Under the pieces are notes generated by a model that made no database searches, was not told the origin of the DNA, and saw only the letters and a list, made by a program, of their open reading frames with translations. The position numbers and the translations under genes are program-made. Below, one piece after another: positions 11,071 through 21,203 of a DNA stretch of 64,000 nt (position 1 is the first letter of the stretch; each line of letters begins with the position of its first letter). Source of the stretch: Nannocystis pusilla (GTDB lineage Bacteria > Myxococcota_A > Polyangia > Nannocystales > Nannocystaceae); contig NZ_JAPNKE010000002.1 in the NCBI RefSeq assembly GCF_026626665.1, positions 5,557,168 to 5,621,167 of the forward strand. The letters are read 5' to 3'.

Positions 11071-11484
11071 TCAGTCGCTGTTCGGCCACACCAACACGCC
11101 CTTCCAGGGTCCGCTCCCCGCGAGCGGACAGCCTCCGCCCGACGTGACGTCGACGTAGACCCAAGCCTCCCCCGACTCCGTCAGCATCGCTCGATCGACG
11201 CGCAGGAACTCGGTCTCCCTGTACCGGGCGAGGATCGCGTCCACCTCGTCGGCCTGGCTCTCCGAGAGACCGGGCAGATTCGCCAGGAGCGTGCCGAGAG
11301 CGGCCTCGATCGATTCGGGGACGAACTCCGGGAACGTCTCGTCCAGGGGAACGAAGAAGCCCCGGACAGCGACCTGCGCGCAGCAGTGACCGAAGACCTG
11401 CGATCTGTAGAGGGCTCCATGCTTGTCGAGGATGATGAGGCCAGGGCGGCAGAACGTGATGTCGATCTCGACCGGGTGGTTCAC
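11071..11484 (-). CDS. Small hypothetical protein, possibly DUF6210-like
   Basis: 137 residues, starting with GTG 11484. Features: LIILDKHGALYRSQVFGHCCAQVAVRGFFVPL, then an acidic helical stretch (PGLSESQADEVDAIL) and a C-terminal beta region ending in WKGVLVWPNSD. The pattern of a short beta strand, a Gly/Cys pair and a G-FVPL turn resembles DUF6210 proteins, but this is recollection and unverified. No signal peptide or catalytic motif. Convergent with apaG. Confidence 0.55.
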   Translation of the reverse strand: MNHPVEIDITFCRPGLIILDKHGALYRSQVFGHCCAQVAVRGFFVPLDETFPEFVPESIEAALGTLLANLPGLSESQADEVDAILARYRETEFLRVDRAMLTESGEAWVYVDVTSGGGCPLAGSGPWKGVLVWPNSD

Positions 11485-11653
11485 GGCGACCGGAGGCTAC
11501 CTCTTTGGTGACGCGGAACGGGGCCGTCCGGCGTACGACCGCCCCCGCGCCGCGCGACGGCCGTCGCGACCCGACTGGCGCCGCGCTCATCCGGGCCTCA
11601 CCGCGCCGGGCCACGGTCGCCGCCCCGCGGCGTGCCCTCGCTGCCGCCTACGA

Positions 11654-11709
11654 CATGTGCTTTGGGTCATGTCCCGAAGCGCATGCCCTGAAGCACATGT
11701 CCCCGAAGA
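11654..11709. repeat. Four tandem 14-bp palindromic units against a stop codon
   Basis: CATGTGCTTTGGGT, CATGTCCCGAAGCG, CATGCCCTGAAGCA and CATGTCCCCGAAGA follow one another at exact 14-bp spacing. The array ends one base before the stop triplet (11711-11713) of the minus-strand alpha/beta hydrolase, so it forms the first stretch of that gene's 3' untranslated region. Confidence 0.75.
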
Positions 11710-11710
11710 G

Positions 11711-12487
11711 CTAGCCGAGGCCGGCGAGGAAGGCCGAGATCACCGCGACCGTCTCGTCGGGCCGCTCGACCTGCACGTAGTGGCCGGCGCCGCGGATCAC
11801 CGCCAGGCGGGCCCCCGCGATCGGGTCGACGATCGTCTGGCGGAGGAACGGCGGCGGCATGAACGGGTCGTCGGTGGCGACCACCAGCGTGCGGGCCGTG
11901 ACGTTCTTCAGGCGGTCGGAGAAGCCGAGGCCCGACCACGAATCGAAGCCCTCGGCGATGCACTTCGAGGGGATCGAAGCGCCGGCGCCGAGCAGGCGGT
12001 CGCGGGCGCTCTCGGACAGGTTGGTGCAGGCCATCCCGAGGATCGTCGCCTTCGATTCGCGGTTGTCGGCGCCGCGGAACAGCCCGGCCGCGTCGGGCGG
12101 GAACGGGATGCCGGAGGCCGGCACCGGGCACAGCAGCACCTGCCCCTGCACCCGCTCGGGCGTCGCCGCCGCGATCCACTGCGCGATCGCCCCGCCCATG
12201 CTGTGGCCGATCAGCACGAACGACCTGTCCCCGAGGACATCCATCAGCTCGGTCACGTCGGCGGCGTAGCGCTCGACCGTGTAGCCGGACTCGGGCCGGT
12301 CGGACTCGCCGGCGCCGCGCAGGTCGGGGATCACGAGGCGGTAGCCCGTGAGGTCGAGCCGCTCGGCCAGCTCGTCGTAGACGGTGCTGGACACCATCCA
12401 GCCGTGGATCGCCAGGATCGTCCGCGGGCCCTCGCCGAGCACGCGGTAGGCGATCTGGACCTTGTCGCTCGTCGTCATCGTCGACAT
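11711..12487 (-). CDS. Alpha/beta-fold hydrolase
   Basis: 258 residues, cytoplasmic. Oxyanion region HGWMVSS, nucleophile elbow GHSMGG (Ser about 97), acid in ATDDPF and catalytic His in GAGHYVQVERPDE complete the catalytic triad of the haloperoxidase/BioH-like group. Esterase, lactonase or perhydrolase activity cannot be told apart from sequence. ATG 12487 is used; an internal ATG three codons later is also possible. A palindromic unit (CCTGTCCCCGAGGA, 12234-12247) lies in the coding sequence and encodes part of the segment before GHSMGG. The gene follows the giant TPR gene on the same strand with a 119-bp gap. Confidence 0.85.
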   Translation of the reverse strand: MSTMTTSDKVQIAYRVLGEGPRTILAIHGWMVSSTVYDELAERLDLTGYRLVIPDLRGAGESDRPESGYTVERYAADVTELMDVLGDRSFVLIGHSMGGAIAQWIAAATPERVQGQVLLCPVPASGIPFPPDAAGLFRGADNRESKATILGMACTNLSESARDRLLGAGASIPSKCIAEGFDSWSGLGFSDRLKNVTARTLVVATDDPFMPPPFLRQTIVDPIAGARLAVIRGAGHYVQVERPDETVAVISAFLAGLG

Positions 12488-12606
12488 ACGCGGCGATGAT
12501 AAGCCGAACGCCCGCGGGCCGACACCGCGGCATATGGGGGCTCCGAACGGCGAGAGGCGAGGCCCCGCGGGTGGGACCTCGCCTCCGCCGCTGCGACACC
12601 GCGGCC

Positions 12607-15600
12607 TTACAGTTCGCCGATCTGGCGCAGGAACTCGGTGGCCTCGGTGCAGTTCGGGTCCTCCATCAACGCCTTCCGGCCCCACAGCACCGCCTTCTGG
12701 CGGTCGCCGCGCCGCTCGGCGATGTAGCCCTGGCGCAGGTACGCGACCGCGCGGCTCATCGGGGCGGCCTCCATCAGGGCGATGCTGCGGAGCACGCGGA
12801 TGGCGAGGTCGTAGTCCTCGAGCTGCTCGGCCAGCGTCGCCAGGGCGACCGCCACGTCGCCGTTGTTGCGGTCGGTGTTGTGGGCCTCCTTGAGCCAGTG
12901 CAGCTCCTGCTCGTAGTTCTCCTGGGCCCCGGCGATCATCGCCTTGCGGTACTGCATGGCGCACAGGTCGGGCGAGCGGCGGCCCTTCATCGCCTCGATC
13001 GCGGCGTCGAGGATCGCGTTGGCCTCGTCGAACTCCCCGGCCGCGGCGAAGGCCTCGACGAGCAGCAGGTTGACCGCCTGGTCGGCCGGGCGCAGCTTGA
13101 GCGCCCGCTTGAGCGCGGCCACGGCCGCCTCCGGGTCCTCGTCGAGCAGCAGCTCGCCGGCCTGGCGCAGCGTGACGAAGCGGGTCCCTTCGTCGGTGAT
13201 CACGTCGGCCTCGGAGATGAGCAGCCGCGCGAGCGCCGGGTAGTTCTCGGTCTCCTCGAAGATCTGCTTCAGCCGCGCGCGCACGGCCTCGTTCTTCGGC
13301 TGGGCCTTGTGGGCCGCCTCGAGCCCGGCCTGGGCGTCGTGCGGCCGCTCGACCTTCTCGCACGCGTCGACGAGCTGCATCACCGCCTTGATCTGCTCCT
13401 CGCCCGTCTCGGCGGCGACCAGCTTGGTCGCCGTCTCGATCACGCTCTCCCACCGGCCGGCGGCGACGTCCATCGCCGTCAGCTGGCGCAGCGCCTCGGT
13501 GTCGCCGGGGGCGTGGTCGATCCACCCGGACAGCGCGTGCCGGGCCTGATCGTCGGCGCCCTCCTTGCGCAGGACGTCGGCCAGCCGCAGCGTCGCGCTG
13601 CGCTCGCCCTCACGGTCGCCGCGCTTGGCCGCCGCGCTGCGCCAGCGCTCGAGGCCGTCGATGAGGTCGGGGATCAGCTCGGCGCCGACCAGGCCGTAGG
13701 CCTCCTCGAGGTCGGCCGAGGCGCGGGCCTCGTCGCCGATGATCATGCGCAGCTCGGCGCGGCGGCGCAGGAACTCGACCTGGACGTCCTCCTCGAGCGG
13801 GCGCCAGTCGATCGCCTTCGTCAGCTCCTCGACCGCGCTGGCGTGCTCGCCGGTGTCGCACAGGCGGCCGATGAACTCGCGCAGCAGCTCGTTGTCGTTG
13901 GGGTCGACGGCGACCGCGGTCCGCAGCACCTCGGCCGACTTCTGCGCGTCCATCAGTTGGTCGACGTAGATCGACGAGGCCTCGCGCAGCAGCCCGACCG
14001 ACTTGGTCGGGTCGATCGCGCGGTCGGCCGAGGCGACCAGCAGCTCGGCCAGGCGCTCGAACTCGCCGCGCTCGCGGTACCACGCCTCCAGCCGCTCGCG
14101 CAGCGCGTCGCTGTCGGGCGACGCCTTGTAGCCGGCCTCGAGCACGCGGCTCGTGGCCTCGCGGTCGCCGAGCTTGTCGTACTGGCCGGCGACGTCGAGC
14201 GCCAGGCGGACCGCCGCCGCGCCGGTCTCGATCGCCAGCAGGCGCTCGCCGATCTCCGCCCGCTCGCGCGGGTCGTGCTCGCCGTCGACCAGGCTCAGCA
14301 TCGCCTCGATCAGCGCCCGGCTCTGCGGCGCGAAGTCGAGGGCGCTGCGGTAGACCGCCAGCGCCTCGTCGGGCTGGGTCTTGCGCAGCAGGTCGCCGAG
14401 CCGCAGCGAGGCCGCGATCACGCCCTCGCTGTCGCCGGCGCCCTGGGCCGTCAAGATCTGCTGGTTCAGCAGCTCGACCAGCTCGGAGTCGAAGCCCGTC
14501 TTCTCGAACACCTCGGCCAGCAGCGCCTCGGCCTGCTTGTGGCCGGGCTCCTCCATCAGCACGTCCTTGAGCAGGCGGACCACCTCTTGCTCGTGGCCGC
14601 TGCCCTGCAGCAGCGCCTCGACCAGCTCGAGCCGGAGTTGATTGCGCTCGCCGACCTCGGCGAGGCTCGGCAGGGTCGACTCGACGAGCTGCTGCAGCCG
14701 CGCGTCGTCGCCGAGCTTGCGGTAGACCGCCATCAGCGGCCCCCACACGCCCTTGTTGCTCGGGTCTTGCAGCAGCAGGTCGTCGTAGACCTCGGCGGCC
14801 AGCGTCAGCTGATCGGCCTGCCCCGCGGCGAGGCCGGCGAGCTCGAGCTGCAGCTCGAAGGTCCGCGGCAGCTGCAGGCTGGCGGCCGACTCGCGCAGGT
14901 AGTCGACCGCGCCGCGCAGGTCGCCGGCGGCCTTGCGCCGCTCGGCCAGGGTCAAGTACGTCTCGGCGATCGACTTGCCGTTGCCCTCGCGCCCGTTGGC
15001 CAGCTCGATGCGGCGGACCAGCAGCTTCTCCGAGCGCTCGGTCTCGCCGAGCTCGAGCGCCAGGTTGGACGCGTCCTCGGCGACCTGCGGATCGATGCCC
15101 TCGACGTTGACCTTCTGCTCGAGCCACGCGAGCAGCGCCTGGCGATCGCCGAGCTTGCGCACGATCTGCTCGTACAGCTCGCCGAGGTCCTTGTGGTCGG
15201 GCGCCGCGGCGAGGGCCCGACGCAGGACCGGCTCGGCCAGGTCGAGGCGCGGCTCGGTCTGCAGCGCGCGCCGCATCGCCGCCACGCCGGCGTCGCGCGA
15301 CTCGGGCGCGGCCAGGTGGATCTCCGCCAGCCCGAAGGCCGCGCGCGCGGACCTCCGGCGACATCGCGTCGTCGGGGGCGTTGGTGATCCGCTCGAGCAG
15401 CTCGACCTGCCGCGCCGTGTCACCGCGGGCCGCGGCGATCCGCGCCAGGCCCAGCCACGCCTCGACGACCCGCTGACCGCCGGCCTCGACGCGGCCGTAC
15501 AGCTCGGCCGCGCGCGGGTGGTCGGCGAGCTCGCGCTCGACGATGTCGGCTGCCCGAAGGAGCAGGTCGGCCTGCAGATTGGCGTCTTGCTTGCGGCGGG

Positions 15601-18600
15601 CGCGGTCGACCAGGCCGAGCACCGCGTCGACGTAGCGCGCGCTCTGCCCGAGGCGCGCGGCCTGCTCGGCCGCCGACTGCTGCAGCGCCGCGGCGCCGGG
15701 GTCCTGCTGCAGCGCCTCGAGCTTGAGGCCCAGCGCCTCCTCGGCCTGGCCGGTGGCGTCGAGCGCGTCGGCGAGGTCGCCGAGCACGCTGGCGCGAGCC
15801 GCCGGATCTTGCGCGGCGGCCAGGCGCGAGCGCAGCACGCGGACCAGCAGCTGCGCGTCGCCGCGGCTCCGCAGCGCGCGCTGCAGCTTGCGGGCCTCGC
15901 GGTCGTCCTGCAGCGCGGCCTCGATGGCCGAGCCGAGCAGCTCCTGGGCGAGGTCGGTCTGCCCGCGGCCCTCGGCCAGGCGGCTCAGCTCGTACTGCGC
16001 CTCGGCGATGCCGATCAGGCGCTCGTCGCCGTCGACGCCGCGGCGGCGCGCGGCCAGCAGCAGCGCGCGGTAGCTGCGTTCGGCGCGGGCGAGGTCACCT
16101 GTATCTCGGGACAGCTCGGCCAGCAGCTGCAGGCTGGCGACGTCGCCGACGTCGATCGCGGTCGCCAGCTCGAGCTGGGCCACCGCCGCCTTGGTGTCGC
16201 CGAGGGCGCGGGCCACCTGCGCCAGCTTGTAGTGGACGCGCGCGCGCTCGGGCGGGCGCCGGCGGCCGAAGTCGGCCAGCAGCCGCTCGAGCACCCCCTG
16301 CGCGTCGGCCCAGCGCTCGCCGCTGACCAGCGCGTCGGCCAGGTAGGCCAGCACGCCGCGGTCGTCGGGCACCAGAGTGTGCAGGCGCTCGAGCACCGGG
16401 ATCGCCCGATCCAGCTCGCCGAGGCGGTCGCGCACGATCGCCGCGGCCTCGTAGAGGAACGCCAGCACCACCTCGCGATCCTCGGTGTGCTCGGCCGCGA
16501 CTTGCAGCAGCGACGCCAGCCGCTCCCAGTCGCCGGCCTCGCGCACCAGCTTGATCAGCAGGTCGCGCGTGCGCGCCTCCGCCGGGTGATCGCTGACCGC
16601 CCGCGTCAGCACCTCGATCGCCTTGACGTTGCGACCGGCGCCGAGCAGCGCGCTCGCCAGGCCGAGCACGATGTCGGTGCGCTCGGCCCCCTCGGGCGTG
16701 CGGACCAGCCGCTCCGTCAGCCACGGCACCGCCTCGGCCGGCTCGTTGCGAGCCACGTGCAGCCGCGCCAGCGCGTCGAGGTTGTGGAAGTTGGGCGCCA
16801 GCGAGGCGGCGCGGCGGTGGCTCGACAGCGCCAGCTCGACGTCGCCGATCCGCCGCTCCGCCAGCTCGGCCAGCTGCGTCCACAGCCGGACCGCGCGCGG
16901 CTTGTCGTCGACCTGCTCGAGCCGGGCCGCGTGCTCGCCGAGGAACTTCGCCAGCTCGTCGGGGCTCGCCTTGTCCGCCAGGATCTCGGTCAGCGCCGCC
17001 AGCGACGGGTCGTGGCTGGGGTCGTCGTGCAGGTTCGAGCGCAGCGCCTCGACCCGCCCGCCGCGCTGCTCGATCACCCCGACCAGCCGCGCGATCTCCA
17101 GCCGCAGCTCGAGCCGGCGCGCCGCGTCTGGCTCTTTGGACAGCTCGTGCTTGCGCAGCTTGAGCAGCTCGGGGAACCGCTCCTCCGCCTGCAGCAGCGG
17201 GCCGAGCAGGCGCAGCACCGCGAGGTCGTCGGGGTTCGAGTCGAGCGCGACCTCGTAGAGGCCGATCGCCCGCTGGCGGTCGCCGAGCTCGGTGAAGATC
17301 GCGGCTGCCCGAACGCGCATGTCCTGAGCGACAGGCTGGTCGAAGGGCAAGGTCGAGACCTTGGCCAGCAGCTCGGCCGCGGCCTTGCGGTCGCCGTCCT
17401 GCTCGTGCAGCTGGGACAGCTTCTGCGCCGACCAGCCGACGCAGACGTCGTTGCTGCGCGCGCCGGTGGTCGCGACCCCGCGGCTCCACAGCGCGATCGC
17501 GCGGCCCAGCAGGCGCTGGAGGATGTCGCGCGTGATGTCGGTGTCGCCGAGCAGGCCGAGCGCCAGCTCCGAGGCCTCGTAGAGCGGGTCGAAGTCGGTC
17601 TCGCTCAGCCCGTCGAGCGCCAGCAGCGTGTCGATCAGCGCCGGCTCGGGCGCCGCGCGCTGCAGGTCGGCCAGGGTCCGCAGCCGCTCGCGGTGGCCGG
17701 GCTGCGCCGCCACCGAGCGCAGCAACGCCTCGCGGGCGGCCGCGACGTCGCTGCGCTTGTCGCGGTGCCACTGGGCCACGCGGGCCGCCACGAACGCGTA
17801 CAGCTCGGGAGTCAGCGAGCTCTTGCCCGCGTTGGCGGCTGCCTCGAGGGACAGGGTCAGGCGGTCCCAGCCGGCGTGCTCGCCGGCGAGGCCCTCGACC
17901 AGAGCGAAGGTGGCGTCGTCGATCTTCTGGTCGCCGACGATCTGCCCGAGCAGCGCGTGCGCGGCGGCCGAGAAGTCGCCCACCGCCGCGGCGGTGCGGA
18001 TCGCCCCGCGGACCGCCTCGGCGTCGCTGCGGGTCGCCGACAGCACCGCCTGATACGCCGCCAGCGCTCGCGCCGCGTCGCCCAGCTTGTGCTCGGCCAG
18101 CCGCGCCTCGGACAGCCGCAGCTCGGTCGCGCGGTGCGGCTCACCGGCGATCGGGGCCGCCGCGGCCTGGTGGAACGCGGTCGCCGCGGGCGCGAAATCA
18201 CCTGTCCCTTCGGACAGACGCAGAAGATCGCGCTCGATCGAGCGGTCGGCCGGCGCCAGCGGGAACGCTCGGGCCAGCGCGGCGACCGCGGCCGGCTTGT
18301 CGCCGGTGTGCGCCTCGTGCAGGCGGGCCGTCTCGCGCAGGATGTCGACCTGCTTGACCGCGTCGCCCTCGGCGGCGGCCAGGCGTGCGTCGACGATCGC
18401 CGCCAGGTCGGCCCACTCGCCGCGGCCGCGGTACAGCTTGCCGAGCACCTCGACCGCGCCGGCGCGGGCCTCGGTCTCGAGCGTGGCCAGGAGCCCGGCG
18501 CGCGCGCCCTCGTGGGCCGGGTCGGCCGTCAGCGCGGTGTCGTAGCAGGCGACCGCGCGACCGGGCGCGTCGAGCTGCGTGCGGCACACGTCGCCGAGCC

Positions 18601-20377
18601 GCGTCGACAGGTCGGCCAGGCGGGCGGTGCCGCGACCGGCTGCCCGATCGAGCAGGTCCGCGAGGTCAGGCCAGCGCGTGACCTCGGCCAACAGCGACGC
18701 CAGCGACTCGACCGTCTGCTCCGACTCGCCGAAGCCGCGCACGATCTCCTGCCAGGTCACGATCGCCCCCGCCAGGTCCGCCAGGTGCTCCGCCTGGATC
18801 TCCGCCACCCGCACCAGGTCGGCGCGGCGCTGGTGCTCCGGCACCGGCCCGCCCGCGCGCTGGCGCAGCACGTCGACCACCTCGCCCCAGCGGCCGAGGC
18901 CCTCGAGCACCGCGATCGCGGCGGTCAGCGCCTCGGCGTCCTCGGCGTCGAGGGCCAGGCGGGCGCGCCAGCTCTTCAGCGAGCGCTCGGCGTCACCTGA
19001 CCCGAGGGCCAGCTTGGCCGCCTCGCCGAGCACCGTCGTCTGCGTCGGCCCCGACTCGAGCTCGCCGAGTCGCTCGAGCACGGTGAGCCGCTCCGCCGCC
19101 TGCCCCGTCTGCGCCAGCAGCACGTCGAGCAGCCGCGCCACCCGCAGCGCCAGCGCCCGGTCGGCCTGCGGCTCGCCCAGCACCTGCTGGTACAGGCCGA
19201 TCGCGCCGACGTCGTCGGCCAGCGACTCGCGGTGGACATCCCCCGCCTCGGCCCACAGCGCCGCGCGCTTGCCCGCGTCGGCCTCGCTCGCGGCCGCGGC
19301 CGCCAGGCCCTTCACGTGCAGCGCGTGCTCGCCGTGCAGCTCCGCCAGGTGACGCAGCCGCCGGTGATCGCTCTCCGAGCCCGGCAGCGCGCCGACCACC
19401 GCGACGTAGTGCTCCATCGCCGCCGCCGGACGGCCCGCGGTCACGAGCCGCTCGGCGAGCTCGCGGTGGAGCCCGATCGCCGCCTGCGGCTCGGCGAACC
19501 CGAGCGCGACCCCGAGGATCCGGATCACCTCCTCGGGCAGGTTCGCGGCGTCGTAGCTGGTGCGCAGCAGATCGAGCGCCCCGGTGCGCACCGCCGTCGA
19601 TGCTTCATCGAGCACCAGGATCCGCTCGAGCAGCGCCCACGCCTCGCGGTTGCCGACGTCGTCCTTCAGCAGGCCGCGCAGCTCCTCGAGCGCCTCGCCG
19701 GGCTGCGCCAGGCGATCGAGCCACAGCTCGGCGATCTTGACCGGCAAGCCCGCGGTCGCCTCGCGCCCCTGCAGGCCGATGCGCCGCTTGTACAGCGAGA
19801 TCAGGTCGCGGTGGCGGGCCTGCTTCTCGAGCAGGCGCTCGAGCGCCGCCTCGAGCCGCGTGTCGCTCGGGCGCAGCGCCAGCAGCTGCTGCATGTAGTC
19901 GACCGCGTGGTCCGGCTGACCGGCGAAGTCGCGGGCGATGTCGGTGGCTTCCTCGAGGATCCCGATCCGGCGCGCCTCGTCGAGCGTGCCCGCGGCGAGG
20001 ACCTGGTCGTACAGCGCGAGCAGCTCGCTCCAGCGCTCGTTCAACGTGAGCACCCCGGTCAGCCGCTGGAACGCCCAGCCGTCGCCGGGCTGGACCGCGA
20101 GCACGCGCCGCAGCACCTCGGTGAGCGCCGCCTCGTCGCCCGGGAACCACTCCTCGAAGAACGCCACGGCGCGCTGACCGACGACAGTGGCCGCGGCGGG
20201 GGTAAGCTGCTTGGCGAGGATCTCGCGATAAAGCGCCGCGATCGCGGCGGCGCGCTCCGGCTCGCCGAGCGCCTCGACCTGGTCCCAGCGGTCGGCCCGC
20301 TCGGGCTCGCTGCGGACCGCCGCCGCCGCGCTGTCGAAGCCCTGCTCATCGGGGATACGCGAAGATGTGTCTGCCAT
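12607..20377 (-). CDS. Giant TPR-repeat protein, about 2,590 residues (frame break)
   Basis: Cytoplasmic protein made almost wholly of TPR/HAT-like helical repeats: recurring pattern of Ala-rich helices with LxxLY, AIxxYxxxLxxxPxxxxA and WxxLAxLL (for example VDYMQQLLALRPSDTRLEAALERLLE, LELATAIDVGDVASLQLLAELSR). No signal peptide, membrane segment or catalytic domain, so it is probably a large scaffold. The start MADTSSRIP at 20377 is followed by helical repeats at once. Near 15345 the frame breaks inside a CG-repeat run; joining PEVRAR to AAFGLAEIHL restores continuous repeats. At least seven palindromic 14-bp units lie inside the coding sequence (15549, 16098, 17304-17331, 18201, 18639, 18996). 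Function unknown. Confidence 0.8.
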
Positions 20378-21203
20378 CGGATGCCTCGTGCCTGCCCTAA
20401 CCGGCGCCGCGCCTGCCCGCACACAGAGGCGCGCGTCAGGGCCTTCGGCCAGGGTTGCACCATACCAGGGTTTGCCTATCCCGCGGGCCGGCGAGGCCGC
20501 GCACCCCCGCGCGTGGCATGACGTCCTCGCGAGACACCGCGTGACGCACCGCGGCACATTTCCGCGCGCCGCGTCGTCGCCACCGCGACGCACGGTCGAT
20601 CGATTCACGCGCGACGAGCAGTGACACGCAAAGCCTCGCGCACCTCGCGGCCGCGCCTCCGTCACCACCGCCCCGACCTCGCGCCCCTCGCCACCGCGGG
20701 TCTGCGCCTCCCCCTCGGCGCCCCGATGTCTCGCGCCCCGAACCTCGCGCCCCTCGCCGCCGCGACTCCGCGGATCTGCGCCTCACACCGGCGCCGATGT
20801 CTCGCGCCCCGAACCTCGCGCCCCTCGCCGCCGTGACTCCGCGGATCTGCGCCTCACACACCGGCGCCGATGTCTCGCGCCCCGAACCTCGCGCCTCTCG
20901 CGGCCGCGACTCCGCGGAACTGCGCCTCGCCACGCCAGCGGCGCCGATGTCTCGCGCCCGAACCTCGCGTGCCTCGCGGCCGCGACTCTGCGGATCTGCG
21001 CCTCGCCACGCCAGCAGCGCCGATGTCTCGTGCTTTTTGTCGCCGCCTCTGCGGGACCGCGCGCATTGCCGCGGCCGGCAATACGGGAGCCCCTCGCGGC
21101 CGAACCTCCGCCGAGCCGCGCCTGTTGCCGCGGCCGCGAGCGCCGAGGTCCTGCGCGGCCGATCGTCACCGCCGAGGCGCTCGCGCACTCGTCGCCGCCC
21201 GCG
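20378..21203. repeat. Gene-free region with a 71-77-bp minisatellite (about 20630-21050)
   Basis: No convincing gene in these 826 bp. From about 20630 a GC-rich unit of 71-77 bp repeats in tandem. The marker CGATGTCTCGCGCCCCGAAC recurs with its ATG at 20726, 20797, 20870, 20947 (variant) and 21023, with a further partial copy to the left. Unit lengths 71, 73, 77 and 76 and point differences show partial decay. All frames stay open through the array on both strands, which is a composition effect. The array lies between the 5' end of the giant TPR gene and the 3' end of the NACHT-like gene. Confidence 0.8.

Noticed and set aside
12496..19000. Long plus-strand open frames antisense to the giant TPR gene
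   Set aside because: They mirror the TPR codon pattern (Gln/Leu/Arg/Val-rich) and have no independent motifs or ribosome binding sites.
20630..21050. CRISPR array
   Set aside because: The whole 71-77-bp unit is repeated, with no constant repeat plus variable spacers, and no cas genes are present.
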